DNA of 64,000 nucleotides. Origin: Streptococcus sp. DTU_2020_1001019_1_SI_AUS_MUR_006 (lineage in GTDB: Bacteria; Bacillota; Bacilli; Lactobacillales; Streptococcaceae). Below, in pieces: positions 46,567 through 55,364 of this stretch. Numbering within the stretch: the first letter of the stretch is position 1; each line of letters starts with the position of its first letter. The stretch spans positions 1 through 64,000 of the forward strand of contig NZ_CP135436.1 of NCBI RefSeq assembly GCF_032340315.1, given 5' to 3'. The notes beneath the pieces were generated by a model. It saw nothing but the letters and a program-made list of their open reading frames with translations, had not been told where the DNA came from and did no database searches. The translations under genes and the position numbers were made by a program.

Positions 46567-47958
46567 ATGGCAACAAAGAGAAAAGAAGCACTTTTAACTT
46601 CTATATCAATCACACAATACTTTGATACGACTTATTGGAAGAATGACTGGGATGAAGAACTAATAAAATCCGAAAATGTCGAAAAAATTCTTGAAGAAAT
46701 AGTCAGAAGAGCTAGTGAAGTAGCAACTGTTTCCGAAGCATACGTAATAAAACACGACAAGGACACATCCATCGGCTTTGACAGTGTAACTAATTCAACA
46801 ACCTCCAAACTAAAAGAACCTCATATCCATGCCTTACTAAAATTTTCAAAAGGTGCTACACTTACCGATTTAGCATTAAAAATCGGATTAGAACCTCAAT
46901 ATCTTGAGAAAGCTAAATCTGGTAGATATGGCTACGATAACTTGTTAGCATACTTAATTCATGCAAAAGATAAAGATAAGTATCAATATTCCCCTGACGA
47001 GGTATTCACTCTGAAAGGTAAAGACTACTTAGAAATTTATCACGAAAGACATCTAAGCTGGCTTAAAGGAAAAGCAAAAAAAGAGGTAAAACAAACCTAC
47101 AAAGATATTGACTTACTTATCGATAACATTCTGAACGGAAACATCACCAAAAAGGAAATGCTTCTGAATAAAGACTATCACATGCTTTATGCAGTTCATA
47201 AAAGCAAAGTAAACGAAGCTTTTCGAACAATCGGGGAAATTAAAGGAACTATGACACAGCATGAACTGGAAAACAAGAAGTTCAAGAAGACAATCTTCTT
47301 TATCTTTGGACTTTCAGGCCTAGGAAAGACAAAATTTGCAAGGACGCTAACTGAAAGTCTTATTCAGTTAGCAAAACTGAATGATCAAAACTGGCAATCA
47401 GTCTTGACCGCAGGCACTAACATGTTTGATGAAGTAAACGGAGAAGAAATCCTACTACTTGATGATGTTCGAGGAGATAGCTTAACCGCTTCGGACTGGC
47501 TGAAACTATTAGACCCCTATAATATTAGTCCTATCTCAGCACGTTATCAAAATAGATTAGGTGCTTCTAAAGTCATTATAATCACAAGTTCTAAACATCC
47601 TTTGAGTTTCTTCTACCATGCTAAAGGAAACACTAACGAAGATTTATCACAATACATTAGAAGAATCGCTCATCTAGTAACCTTAAGGGGAAATAGTGAC
47701 AACGTTACTTTCCATGAATCACAACCTAAACGAACTATAGACAGAGTTGTGAAAATTCCAGGCACTGACCAAACGATATCATTATCTTACGATTTCACAC
47801 CTGACAACGAAGCAGCAAGTAAAGAAGAATTACTATCCATGTTAGTATCTACAGTTGGACTATATAATCAATGGGATTTATGGGAGTACGACAAATCAAA
47901 AACCCCGTCCAAAACTGTGACGAGCGAGGACGAGGTTGCAGATAATCAAGAAAAGTAA
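46567..47958 (+). CDS. Rep-type HUH relaxase/initiator fused to an SF3-like helicase
   Basis: 463 residues. N-terminal rolling-circle endonuclease of the Rep_2 type: HUH motif EPHIHALLKF (His86, His88) and YLIHAKDKDKYQY with Tyr129 as the probable nicking residue. C-terminal AAA/SF3-like helicase: Walker A FGLSGLGKTKFA (about 247-258), Walker B EILLLDD (299-300), KVIIITSS sensor and a YIRRI basic motif. Such Rep-helicase fusions serve as non-canonical relaxases in streptococcal mobilizable elements and resemble CRESS-type Reps. It can nick the adjacent candidate origin. Confidence 0.8.
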   Translation: MATKRKEALLTSISITQYFDTTYWKNDWDEELIKSENVEKILEEIVRRASEVATVSEAYVIKHDKDTSIGFDSVTNSTTSKLKEPHIHALLKFSKGATLTDLALKIGLEPQYLEKAKSGRYGYDNLLAYLIHAKDKDKYQYSPDEVFTLKGKDYLEIYHERHLSWLKGKAKKEVKQTYKDIDLLIDNILNGNITKKEMLLNKDYHMLYAVHKSKVNEAFRTIGEIKGTMTQHELENKKFKKTIFFIFGLSGLGKTKFARTLTESLIQLAKLNDQNWQSVLTAGTNMFDEVNGEEILLLDDVRGDSLTASDWLKLLDPYNISPISARYQNRLGASKVIIITSSKHPLSFFYHAKGNTNEDLSQYIRRIAHLVTLRGNSDNVTFHESQPKRTIDRVVKIPGTDQTISLSYDFTPDNEAASKEELLSMLVSTVGLYNQWDLWEYDKSKTPSKTVTSEDEVADNQEK

Positions 47959-48006
47959 GTAGGGTATCTCTTGATACCTCTATTATACCATACATTGGAG
48001 GAACAG

Positions 48007-48270
48007 ATGCAAGTAATTCTACCAGATGAAGAGGTTCAAAAAATTCAGCACCTACTCGCTGAACTAATCCAGAAAGAAATTGAGAAGAAGTTGCTCAATA
48101 GTAACCTTGGAAGCCCATTTTTAAACAAACAGCAGGCTTGCCACTACTTGGGTATCTCAAACAATACACTAGATAGTTGGATCAAACGAGGACTGCCTAC
48201 AATAAAAATAGGCAAGACTATACGATTTAATAAAGAGGACATTAATTCATGGCTTTACTCACAAAACTAG
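48007..48270 (+). CDS. xis: Excisionase-like HTH protein
   Basis: 87 residues from MQVILPDEE (GGAGG just upstream). N-terminal helix then an excisionase-type winged helix: FLNKQQACHYLGISNNTLDSWIKRGLPTIKIG and KTIRFNKEDINSWL. It sits directly before the integrase, the usual place for the directionality factor. Confidence 0.85.
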   Translation: MQVILPDEEVQKIQHLLAELIQKEIEKKLLNSNLGSPFLNKQQACHYLGISNNTLDSWIKRGLPTIKIGKTIRFNKEDINSWLYSQN

Positions 48271-48336
48271 AAATATCTATATTTTTGTTTTATAATAGTC
48301 ATGATATTTTCTGGTTCGATACACAAGGAGAATATC

Positions 48337-49557
48337 ATGACTAGCATTAGTAAGACAAAGAACGGAACTTACCGCTTAAAAGTCTATATCCCAATTGAAG
48401 CACGAATGCCACTTGGTCTTGTTAATAGCAATTATTACGATAAGAGATTCAAAACGAGAAAGGAGGCAAGGCAAGCTGAGATAGACTTGCTTATCAAGTT
48501 AAATCAAATAGAAGATAATGAGTTTACAGGACTAGCAAAAGGAGATATTCTTTTCTCAGACTTCTATAACAATATCTGGTGGGACTCTTATAAAGCAGGA
48601 CAAACTACATCCACTTCTAAGCCACCAAGCAGGTCAACAGTTGCTAATACCAAAACATGTTTTGAAAAACATATACTACCACTTCTTGGAAACTATACGA
48701 TACAGTTTCTAAATCAAAATAAGCAAGTTATCCTAAATCTAATGACATCTAAGGCTAATGAATATGCAAACTTCAAATCTTTACGTAGCTATGTGATTTC
48801 CATTTTTGACTGGGCAGAAGAACTTGAGTATATCGAAGCTAATAAAGTTGCAAAAATATTAAGAAGAATAAAGGCCACTAAAAAGATTCAACTTGCAGAG
48901 GCAAAGAGAGAGGAAGATTTATATCTAACTCATGAACAACTCCAAGAATGGTTCTCAGCATTTCAAGAAGATTTAGAGAATGATAAAATAACCCTTAAAG
49001 ATTATGTCCTATTTTATCTCACTTTTTTCTTAGGCGATAGAAAATCTGAAACCTATGCTCTTCAATGGAAACATATCGATTTTTCAAAATCACAGATTCA
49101 GCTAATTCAAGCTTTAGATAGATATGGACAAGTAAAATCTACTAAGGGAAATAAGAAGACTATTTTCTCTATTTCTAATGACTTACTTCAGCTTCTTACC
49201 TCTTGGAAAGAGCAACAAAAACATGAACTAGCAAAGTTTGGCATCATCAGTAATCCAGAACAATTTGTTTTTACATATATTGACACAAGAGGAAACATCA
49301 ACAAGCCTTTACATGCTGACTATCTAAACAATAAAATGAAAAGCATCAGAAAGCGACATAAAGAGCTGGCACATGCTACACCTCATAAACTGCGACATAC
49401 AGGAGCAACGCTTGCTAAACAAGCAGGAATGAGCTTAGAAGCTATTTCTGAGGCTCTAACACACAGTGACACAGGAACAACACAGATTTATGTAAATACT
49501 TCTAATGTAGTTCCTATGACAGTAGGTGAATTTGCCTTACAGTCTCTAAAACAATAA
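48337..49557 (+). CDS. int: Tyrosine integrase of the rpsI-targeted element
   Basis: 406 residues from MTSISKTKNG (AAGGAG 6 nt upstream). N-terminal arm-binding AP2-like domain (1-60), SAM-like core-binding domain (about 70-190), and a catalytic domain with Arg235 (LGDRKSE), His350-x-x-Arg353 (PHKLRHTGATLA), His376 and Tyr385 (SDTGTTQIYV). All catalytic residues are present. It ends about 120 bp from the core repeat in rpsI, as expected for an att-adjacent integrase. Confidence 0.93.
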   Translation: MTSISKTKNGTYRLKVYIPIEARMPLGLVNSNYYDKRFKTRKEARQAEIDLLIKLNQIEDNEFTGLAKGDILFSDFYNNIWWDSYKAGQTTSTSKPPSRSTVANTKTCFEKHILPLLGNYTIQFLNQNKQVILNLMTSKANEYANFKSLRSYVISIFDWAEELEYIEANKVAKILRRIKATKKIQLAEAKREEDLYLTHEQLQEWFSAFQEDLENDKITLKDYVLFYLTFFLGDRKSETYALQWKHIDFSKSQIQLIQALDRYGQVKSTKGNKKTIFSISNDLLQLLTSWKEQQKHELAKFGIISNPEQFVFTYIDTRGNINKPLHADYLNNKMKSIRKRHKELAHATPHKLRHTGATLAKQAGMSLEAISEALTHSDTGTTQIYVNTSNVVPMTVGEFALQSLKQ

Positions 49558-49629
49558 GGTGAAAATAAGGTAAACTTTGAGGTGAACTTTTTCAAAAAAC
49601 ATAAAAAAAGCACCCATGAGGTAAACTCT
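49556..49629. repeat. Repeated integrase arm-like motif at the element end
   Basis: Four RAGGTRAA-type words: AAGGTGAAAAT (49556), AAGGTAAACTTT (49567), GAGGTGAACTTT (49579), GAGGTAAACTCT (49618). AAGGTAAACTTT also occurs at 40826 near the opposite end. Confidence 0.55.
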
Positions 49630-49641
49630 TGAGTGCTTTGA
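49608..49641. terminator. Terminator between int and rpsI
   Basis: AAAGCACTC with GGGTGCTTTTTTT on the minus strand, the new terminator of the rplM-rpsI operon supplied by the element; A/T runs on both sides allow use by int as well. Confidence 0.7.
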
Positions 49642-49663
49642 AACGTTGATATAATCGTATTGA

Positions 49664-50056
49664 TTAACGTTTTGAGAATTGTGATGCTTTACGAGCTTTC
49701 TTAAGACCTGGTTTCTTACGCTCAACTTTACGTGAGTCACGTGTAAGAAGTCCTGCGCGTTTCAATGAATCGCGGAAGTCTGGGTCTACTTGAAGAAGGG
49801 CACGAGCGATACCGTGACGGATAGCTCCTGATTGACCAGCGTATCCACCACCTACAACGTTAACGAAAACGTCGTATGAACCTACAGTTGAAGTAACTGC
49901 GAATGGTTGGTTGATGACAAGACGAAGGTCAGCGTGTGGGATGTACTCTTCAACATCTTTTTTGTTAACAGTGATTTTACCAGTTCCTGGAACAAGGCGA
50001 ACGCGTGCAACAGCGTTTTTACGACGTCCAGTACCTGCATATTGTGCTTGTGACAT
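49664..50056 (-). CDS. rpsI: 30S ribosomal protein S9
   Basis: 130 residues, complete ([19 protein letters not shown] to [12 protein letters not shown]). Follows rplM after 18 nt. The last codons lie within the 37-bp core repeat, so the present 3' end was contributed by the integrated element; the protein sequence is preserved. Confidence 0.97.
   Translation of the reverse strand: MSQAQYAGTGRRKNAVARVRLVPGTGKITVNKKDVEEYIPHADLRLVINQPFAVTSTVGSYDVFVNVVGGGYAGQSGAIRHGIARALLQVDPDFRDSLKRAGLLTRDSRKVERKKPGLKKARKASQFSKR
49677..49713. repeat. rpsI-proximal attachment site (37-bp core repeat)
   Basis: Identical to 40684-40720. Lies inside the end of rpsI. Confidence 0.85.
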
Positions 50057-50074
50057 ACTTTATTGTTCCTTTCC

Positions 50075-50521
50075 TTAGATAAGTCCTGAAATATCAAGAA
50101 CTTCTGGTTGTTGTGCAGCGTGAGTGTGCTCAGCTCCAACGAATACTTTCAATTTCATACCTTGAGCGCGGCCAAGAGTATTGTGTGGAAGCATACCTTT
50201 AACTGATTTCTCGATCAAACGTACTGCATTTTTAGAACGAAGTTCACCAGCAGAGATTGATTTCAATCCACCTGGGTGGTTTGAGTGAGTGTAGTAGATC
50301 TTATCAGATGCTTTTTTACCAGTCAATTTAACTTTTTCAGCATTGATAACGATTACGAAGTCACCTGTATCAGTGTGTGGTGTGAATGTTGGTTTGTTTT
50401 TTCCGCGAAGTACGCTAGCAACAACTGCTGAAAGGCGTCCAAGAGGTACATCAGTTGCGTCAACAACGTACCATTTGCGTTCTACTTGGCCTGGTTTAGC
50501 CATGAATGTAGTTTTGTTCAT
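50075..50521 (-). CDS. rplM: 50S ribosomal protein L13
   Basis: 148 residues, full length ([36 protein letters not shown]). First gene of rplM-rpsI, preceded by an L13 leader and a sigma-A promoter. Confidence 0.97.
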   Translation of the reverse strand: MNKTTFMAKPGQVERKWYVVDATDVPLGRLSAVVASVLRGKNKPTFTPHTDTGDFVIVINAEKVKLTGKKASDKIYYTHSNHPGGLKSISAGELRSKNAVRLIEKSVKGMLPHNTLGRAQGMKLKVFVGAEHTHAAQQPEVLDISGLI

Positions 50522-50625
50522 GATTTCTCCTATATGAATATCGTTTTTGTTTACAGGGCGGATGTTCCGGTCCGCAAGTTATTTGAAAGGTTCCGGGGCC
50601 TTACAAATGGGGTAAACAATACCGT
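50522..50625 (-). ncRNA. L13 leader (rplM autoregulatory 5' UTR)
   Basis: About 100 nt between the predicted start point and the rplM ATG. On the minus strand, GGACCGGAACATCCGCCC and GGCCCCGGAACC give the conserved GC-rich stems of Firmicutes L13 leaders, with GTTTACCCC / GTAAAC flanks. In this RNA family L13 represses its own operon. Confidence 0.75.
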
Positions 50626-50630
50626 CTACT

Positions 50631-50660
50631 ATTGTATCAAAATTCTCAGATAAAAGTCAA
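50631..50660 (-). promoter_or_regulatory. rplM-rpsI promoter
   Basis: -35 TTGACT (50655-50660), -10 TACAAT (50631-50636), 18-bp spacer. Confidence 0.75.
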
Positions 50661-50680
50661 GAGATTGGGAAAATATTTTT

Positions 50681-51388
50681 TTATTTCTGCCAGATTCTCA
50701 ACCTTTTTTCTGCCTGTTCCTGAAGGATTGTTTGAAAAATTTTAGAGAATAAGTAAATAGCGCAAGTCAAGAATAGCGTTACCACTAGATAATTGATCAA
50801 ACGACCGTGGTCTCCAACCAATGGTGGTCTTGTCAAAAATCCATAATCTCCACCTGTTACTAAATTAACCACGAAAATCAAGGCATTGAGCGAAGACGTG
50901 ATCATTAGGATTCGTTTGAAATCCAGTAAACTAGCATCGTAGTCCTTCAGGAGATAAATCAAGGAATTTCCAAGAAGGGCTAAGTGTCCGAAAATAAAGG
51001 ACAGGATGGCAATGTGGGGGAAGGGATAAGGATCTGGCACTGGATAAATAAAAGCTGCCAAAGGTCCAAAGGTTCCCAATACAGCAAAATACTGCTTGAC
51101 TCTAGATACACCCGGGGTCAAAAGCACTACAAACATAGCCAAACGGCAATGATAAAAGGGAAGACTTTCTGTTAAAGGCATCTGATTAACCAAATACCAT
51201 CCGTAGAGCAGGATTAGCTGTACCGCCTGTAAAATCTGGAAAAATCGTTGACAGACTTTTTTCTCACCATAACGGTAGGCAAGAAATACAGTCAATGCTA
51301 ATAAGGTAAATAGACTTCCATACCAAAGAAGGTCAAATTGGGGTGGCTCCGTCGGCTGCGTACTAAATAAAGCATCCCAAAAATTCAT
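50681..51388 (-). CDS. YwaF/TIGR02206-type integral membrane protein
   Basis: 235 residues with about six to seven transmembrane helices. PFYHCRLAMFVVLLTP and YPVPDPYPFPHIAILSFIFGH match the YwaF-like family of unknown function. Single gene between rplM and the NUDIX gene. Confidence 0.75.
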   Translation of the reverse strand: MNFWDALFSTQPTEPPQFDLLWYGSLFTLLALTVFLAYRYGEKKVCQRFFQILQAVQLILLYGWYLVNQMPLTESLPFYHCRLAMFVVLLTPGVSRVKQYFAVLGTFGPLAAFIYPVPDPYPFPHIAILSFIFGHLALLGNSLIYLLKDYDASLLDFKRILMITSSLNALIFVVNLVTGGDYGFLTRPPLVGDHGRLINYLVVTLFLTCAIYLFSKIFQTILQEQAEKRLRIWQK

Positions 51389-51510
51389 GTAACTTTCCTC
51401 ATTTTCATATAAGCTAATCTCTTACTGATTTTTATAGAGCCTAGCTTACATTTATTTCTTATATTTTTGTGTTCCAAAGAAGCTAGTAGCCTTAATATAA
51501 AACAAAGCTT

Positions 51511-52122
51511 CTAATCGACATATTGTTCCCTCTCACCCTGATAAACCTGCCATAGAATATCCATTTGTTCCTTAGTTATTCTTTTTTCAGATAAGGGAGG
51601 GAGAGCCGAAATGTCGAAAAATCCTAATTCAGCAACTTCTTGATTTTCTTGAAAGTCCCCATCCAATAGTCGACAATCAAATACAAACTTGGCATACTGC
51701 TTACTCTGCATTTGAAAGCGATTGGTATCAAAAACTGCCAATAAAGAACCTACTTCTGCAAAAAATCCTGTTTCTTCCTGGATTTCTTTCCGAATATTCT
51801 CCTTAGGAGAATAGCCAACTTCACCAAATCCTCCTGGCAAAGCCCAAGTATCCTCTCCTTGTCCTCTAACCAGGCAAATCTTCTGGTCTTGAACAATCCA
51901 AGCCCTCACATCCATCAGGGGAGTTGCATAGCTAGCTGTTGGTTTTAAGATCGCAGTCAATTCCTCTTGATTAATATCCGTGGTCTCCTGCAATACGTTC
52001 GATAAAATCTGACGTAAATCCTCATAACGTTCACGGTCAAAAGTGTCCTTTGTATAGGTCAAACCAGTATCAGTGATGGCCAACATTCTCTGTATAGCCT
52101 TGGCAAAATCAGTTGCGCTCAT
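51511..52122 (-). CDS. NUDIX hydrolase with N-terminal domain
   Basis: 203 residues: an N-terminal helical domain (1-65) of the type found in ADP-ribose/CDP-choline-class Nudix enzymes, then the Nudix fold. The box reads GGFGEVGYSPKENIRKEIQE followed by ETG, with the paired Glu residues intact but Lys for the usual Arg and Tyr for an upstream Glu. It overlaps murF by 14 nt, the same order as in pneumococcus. Substrate not determinable. Confidence 0.8.
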   Translation of the reverse strand: MSATDFAKAIQRMLAITDTGLTYTKDTFDRERYEDLRQILSNVLQETTDINQEELTAILKPTASYATPLMDVRAWIVQDQKICLVRGQGEDTWALPGGFGEVGYSPKENIRKEIQEETGFFAEVGSLLAVFDTNRFQMQSKQYAKFVFDCRLLDGDFQENQEVAELGFFDISALPPLSEKRITKEQMDILWQVYQGEREQYVD

Positions 52123-53482
52123 TTTCTAAACTTTCTACTAGCTTAGCTAGATTCATAGAGTTCGAACCTTTAAGCAGAATCTGGTCTTTAGCTCCAAGAC
52201 TTTCCTTGACCTGCTTGACCATAGCTTCAAACTGGTCTTCCTCAGCTGTTTTCTTGAAGTAGTAAACATGACCGATTGGGAACATTTGACTAGCTAATTG
52301 AGCCAAGTCAGCGATGTCTTCGCCATAGAAAATAACGGTATCAAGGACATCGGGTGTAATGCTCAAAATCATCTGATTATGGAGTTGAACAGACTGGTCT
52401 CCAAGTTCTTTCATGTCCGCCAGAACCGCGATTTTCTTACCACCTTCATTAGCTGGAATAGCAGAGAAAGTTTCTAAAATCAACTTCATAGCAGTTGGAT
52501 TGGCATTGTAGACATCTGATAGGATATCCGCACCGTTGGCTGCTTTTTTCCACTCGGTACGATTACGGGTCAATTCAAGATTTTGGAAGGCTTGACGGAT
52601 TTGCTCTTCAGTCACTCCTTCTTGCAGGGCAACGTAAGAAGCTATCATAGCATTGGTCGCATTGTACTTACCAGTTACTGGCAAATCAAGGGATTTCTCC
52701 AAGAAATTAGCCTTGAAGGTTAAGCTATCCTTACGCTCAGTTAGTTCTGTAATTTCGAGTTCTGCACCTGGGCCAAAGCGAACCACTTTTTGCTCAGTAG
52801 GTAGATAATCATCTACAATGGGATCAGATGGCGCCAAAAGTAAGCTACCTTTCTCCATACCATCAGCAATCTGTAATTTACCTTTGGCAATCTCTGAACG
52901 GTCCTTAAAGAAAGCCAGATGAGCTTCTCCAATCAAGGTCACGATAGCTGTCTTTGGATGAGCTAGTTCAGATAGGAGATGGATGTCTCCTAGGTGATCC
53001 TGTCCCATTTCCAAGACCAGCTTTTCAGTATCATCTAGCATATGAAGAACAGTGTAAGGGAGGCCAATCTCGTTATTGTAGTTCCCTTGCGTTTTGTAGG
53101 TTTTGTAGCTTGTAGAAAGCAAATGAGCCAACATATCCTTGGTAGTAGTCTTCCCATTCGAACCTGTAACAGCAAAGACATCTACTCCCGTCTTTTGAAG
53201 GTAATAGGCTGCAAGAGTTTGAAAGGCAGTCAAGACATCTTCTACCAAAACATAAGGATGGTTTGCTACTTCCTTTTCTGATAAGGTTAGAGTAGCGCCG
53301 TTTTCAAAAGCCGTCTCGATAAAGTCATGACCATCACGCGCCCCCTTGAGTGGCACAAATAAATCTCCAGGTCCAATCAAACGGCTATCAAATTCTGCCT
53401 TAACTAGCGGACTATCCGGATAGACTGATACGTCATTTTTAGCACCAACAAGACGCGCAACTTCGTGAATCGTAAGTTTCAT
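52109..53482 (-). CDS. murF: UDP-MurNAc-tripeptide--D-Ala-D-Ala ligase
   Basis: 457 residues from MKLTIHEVARLVGA (AAAGGAG upstream; an eight-residue longer reading lacks a signal). Mur ligase with ATP loop TGSNGKTTTKDML near residue 105 and NPTAMKLILE in the C-terminal domain. It adds D-Ala-D-Ala to the UDP-MurNAc-tripeptide. It follows ddl, which makes its substrate. Confidence 0.95.
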   Translation of the reverse strand: MKLTIHEVARLVGAKNDVSVYPDSPLVKAEFDSRLIGPGDLFVPLKGARDGHDFIETAFENGATLTLSEKEVANHPYVLVEDVLTAFQTLAAYYLQKTGVDVFAVTGSNGKTTTKDMLAHLLSTSYKTYKTQGNYNNEIGLPYTVLHMLDDTEKLVLEMGQDHLGDIHLLSELAHPKTAIVTLIGEAHLAFFKDRSEIAKGKLQIADGMEKGSLLLAPSDPIVDDYLPTEQKVVRFGPGAELEITELTERKDSLTFKANFLEKSLDLPVTGKYNATNAMIASYVALQEGVTEEQIRQAFQNLELTRNRTEWKKAANGADILSDVYNANPTAMKLILETFSAIPANEGGKKIAVLADMKELGDQSVQLHNQMILSITPDVLDTVIFYGEDIADLAQLASQMFPIGHVYYFKKTAEEDQFEAMVKQVKESLGAKDQILLKGSNSMNLAKLVESLENERN

Positions 53483-53535
53483 GTTTACTCCTTTAAAAAG
53501 GGGCAAGGAGTCCTTCCCCGCCCTTATGTCTGTCT

Positions 53536-54579
53536 TTACAATAGGTGCGCTTCACGCTTGTCAAAACTCTCTTTAGCAAGATCAACTAAACGTTCAATTA
53601 ATTCTGGATAAGAAATTCCCATATTGTCCCAAAGCAATGGATACATAGACCATTGGGTAAATCCTGGCATAGTGTTAAGCTCATTTAGGAAAACTTCTCC
53701 CTTATCTGTATAGAAGAAGTCGCAACGTGATAAGCCAAGTCCACCAATAGCACGGAAGGCTACTTCTGCATTTTTTCGCATGACTGCTACCACATCATCG
53801 CTAATCTTGGCTGGAATATCCATAGTAATCTTATTGTCGATATATTTGGCATCGTAGTCATAGAAGGCTACGTCCTTGATAACTTCACCAGGTAGAGTGC
53901 TCTTGACATCATAGTTTCCTAAAAGTCCAACTTCGATTTCACGCGCATTGACTCCCTGTTCTACCAAGACACGGCTATCGTACTTGAAGGCAAGCTCTAA
54001 AGCTTGGCGAAGTTCCTCTTTATTTTCAGACTTAGAAATACCAACACTAGAGCCCATATTGGATGGTTTGGTAAAGACTGGGTAACTTAATTTTTCTTCT
54101 ACTTCTGCAATCTTAGAAGCCAAATTATCCCCTTCAACAATAGCTACGTAAGGAACTTGGGCAATCCCAGCAGACTCTAAAACACGCTTGGTTGTAATCT
54201 TATCCATAGCAAGGCTTGAAGATAGGATGTTACAGCCAACATAAGGCATTTTCAGAACTTCTAAGAAACCTTGAACAGAACCATCTTCTCCCATAGGTCC
54301 ATGAAGAACTGGAAAGACCACTGCGCCTTCTTCATAGATAGCACTTGGAGCAATTTTCTTGTCCCAATCGATCGTTTCATTGGTCATGAGACGTTCATCC
54401 TGCCCAGGAGTTTGGCTAAATTCTTGGGTTTTGATGAAATCACCAGACTGGCTGATAAAGAAGGTTTTTACTATGAAGCGATCATAGTTAACCGCACGCA
54501 TGACACTCTCAGCTGACAAGACAGACACTTCACGCTCTGCACTGCGCCCACCATATAATAGAATAATTGTTTGTTTCAT
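53536..54579 (-). CDS. ddl: D-alanine--D-alanine ligase
   Basis: 347 residues. N-terminal [39 protein letters not shown]-grasp [16 protein letters not shown], and the C-terminal [12 protein letters not shown]. The active-site Tyr-containing loop [13 protein letters not shown] near residue 230 fits a D-Ala (not D-Lac) ligase. A terminator separates it from recR upstream. Confidence 0.95.
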   Translation of the reverse strand: MKQTIILLYGGRSAEREVSVLSAESVMRAVNYDRFIVKTFFISQSGDFIKTQEFSQTPGQDERLMTNETIDWDKKIAPSAIYEEGAVVFPVLHGPMGEDGSVQGFLEVLKMPYVGCNILSSSLAMDKITTKRVLESAGIAQVPYVAIVEGDNLASKIAEVEEKLSYPVFTKPSNMGSSVGISKSENKEELRQALELAFKYDSRVLVEQGVNAREIEVGLLGNYDVKSTLPGEVIKDVAFYDYDAKYIDNKITMDIPAKISDDVVAVMRKNAEVAFRAIGGLGLSRCDFFYTDKGEVFLNELNTMPGFTQWSMYPLLWDNMGISYPELIERLVDLAKESFDKREAHLL

Positions 54580-54665
54580 ATGATTGTCCTATTTCTACTA
54601 GAATACTCGCCTTTTAGTATATCACATTTGTCTATTTTTTTAAACTTGTATAGCTAAAAACAAGA

Positions 54666-54700
54666 AAAGAGCCTGAATCAAAATGGGATTCAGGCTCTTT
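54666..54700 (-). terminator. Terminator of pbp2b-recR
   Basis: AAAGAGCCTGAATC and GATTCAGGCTCTTT arms; TTTTCTTGTTTTT follows on the minus strand. Confidence 0.85.
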
Positions 54701-54757
54701 GTACTTTTAAATGATTATCTGCTGCTAGTTCATTGCCTCTATCGTCAATCTTACAGA

Positions 54758-55354
54758 CTAGAGTTCTGTACGATTTTCAATGGCTCTTAGGAGTGTTACT
54801 TCGTCCGCATATTCGATGTCTGCTCCGACTGCTAGACCTCGCGCTAGGCGCGTAACCTTAATTCCAGCAGGTTTAAGAAGTCGAGAGATATACATAGAAG
54901 TCGCTTCACCATCAGCTGTCGCATTGGTTGCCACGATGACCTCCGAAACCTCGCTATCCATGAGACGAGTCATGAGACTTTTAAGATTGATATCGTCAGG
55001 GCTAATCCCATTCATTGGTGAAATGAGGCCGTGCAAGACATGGTATAGTCCATGGTATTCTTGGATATTTTCCATAGCCGCCACGTCTCGACTATCCTCT
55101 AATACTAGGATAGTTGATTGGTCACGGCTAGGATCAGTACAGATGGAACAAGGATCATCATCCGTCAGACGTCCACAAACAGAGCAATAGGTCAATTCTC
55201 GTTTAGCTGCTAGAAGATTTTTAGCAAATTCATTGACATCGTCATCAGACATCCCAATGGTATAAAAGGCCAGTCGGGTCGCTGTCTTAATCCCGATACC
55301 TGGAAGTTTAGAATAGCTGTCAATCAACTTAGCAATAGGTGTTGGGTAAAGCAT
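54758..55354 (-). CDS. recR: Recombination protein RecR
   Basis: 198 residues. HhH region ([16 protein letters not shown]), four-Cys zinc finger (CSVC...CSIC at about 57-72), and Toprim domain ([14 protein letters not shown]). Works with RecO/RecF in gap repair. It lies 10 nt downstream of pbp2b. Confidence 0.95.
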   Translation of the reverse strand: MLYPTPIAKLIDSYSKLPGIGIKTATRLAFYTIGMSDDDVNEFAKNLLAAKRELTYCSVCGRLTDDDPCSICTDPSRDQSTILVLEDSRDVAAMENIQEYHGLYHVLHGLISPMNGISPDDINLKSLMTRLMDSEVSEVIVATNATADGEATSMYISRLLKPAGIKVTRLARGLAVGADIEYADEVTLLRAIENRTEL

Positions 55355-55364
55355 GGCTTCCTTT

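Larger units (their letters stand above)
40684..49713. mobile_element. Integrative mobilizable element at the rpsI 3' end
   Basis: About 9.0 kb between 37-bp direct repeats of the rpsI 3' end. Content: surface-exclusion-type LPXTG protein, XRE regulator, two unrecognised proteins, FtsK-like ATPase, Rep/relaxase with helicase domain, excisionase and tyrosine integrase adjacent to rpsI. No VirB4, VirB6, lysozyme-type or other mating-pore genes are present, so it would need a helper element to transfer. The module order (FtsK-like, dyad-rich gap, rolling-circle protein, Xis, Int) parallels Tn916-type elements stripped of the pore. Confidence 0.88.

Noticed and set aside
40684..49713. Calling the element a conjugative ICE
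   Set aside because: No VirB4/ConE, pore, lysozyme or other conjugation genes occur between the repeats; the gene set supports mobilisation only.
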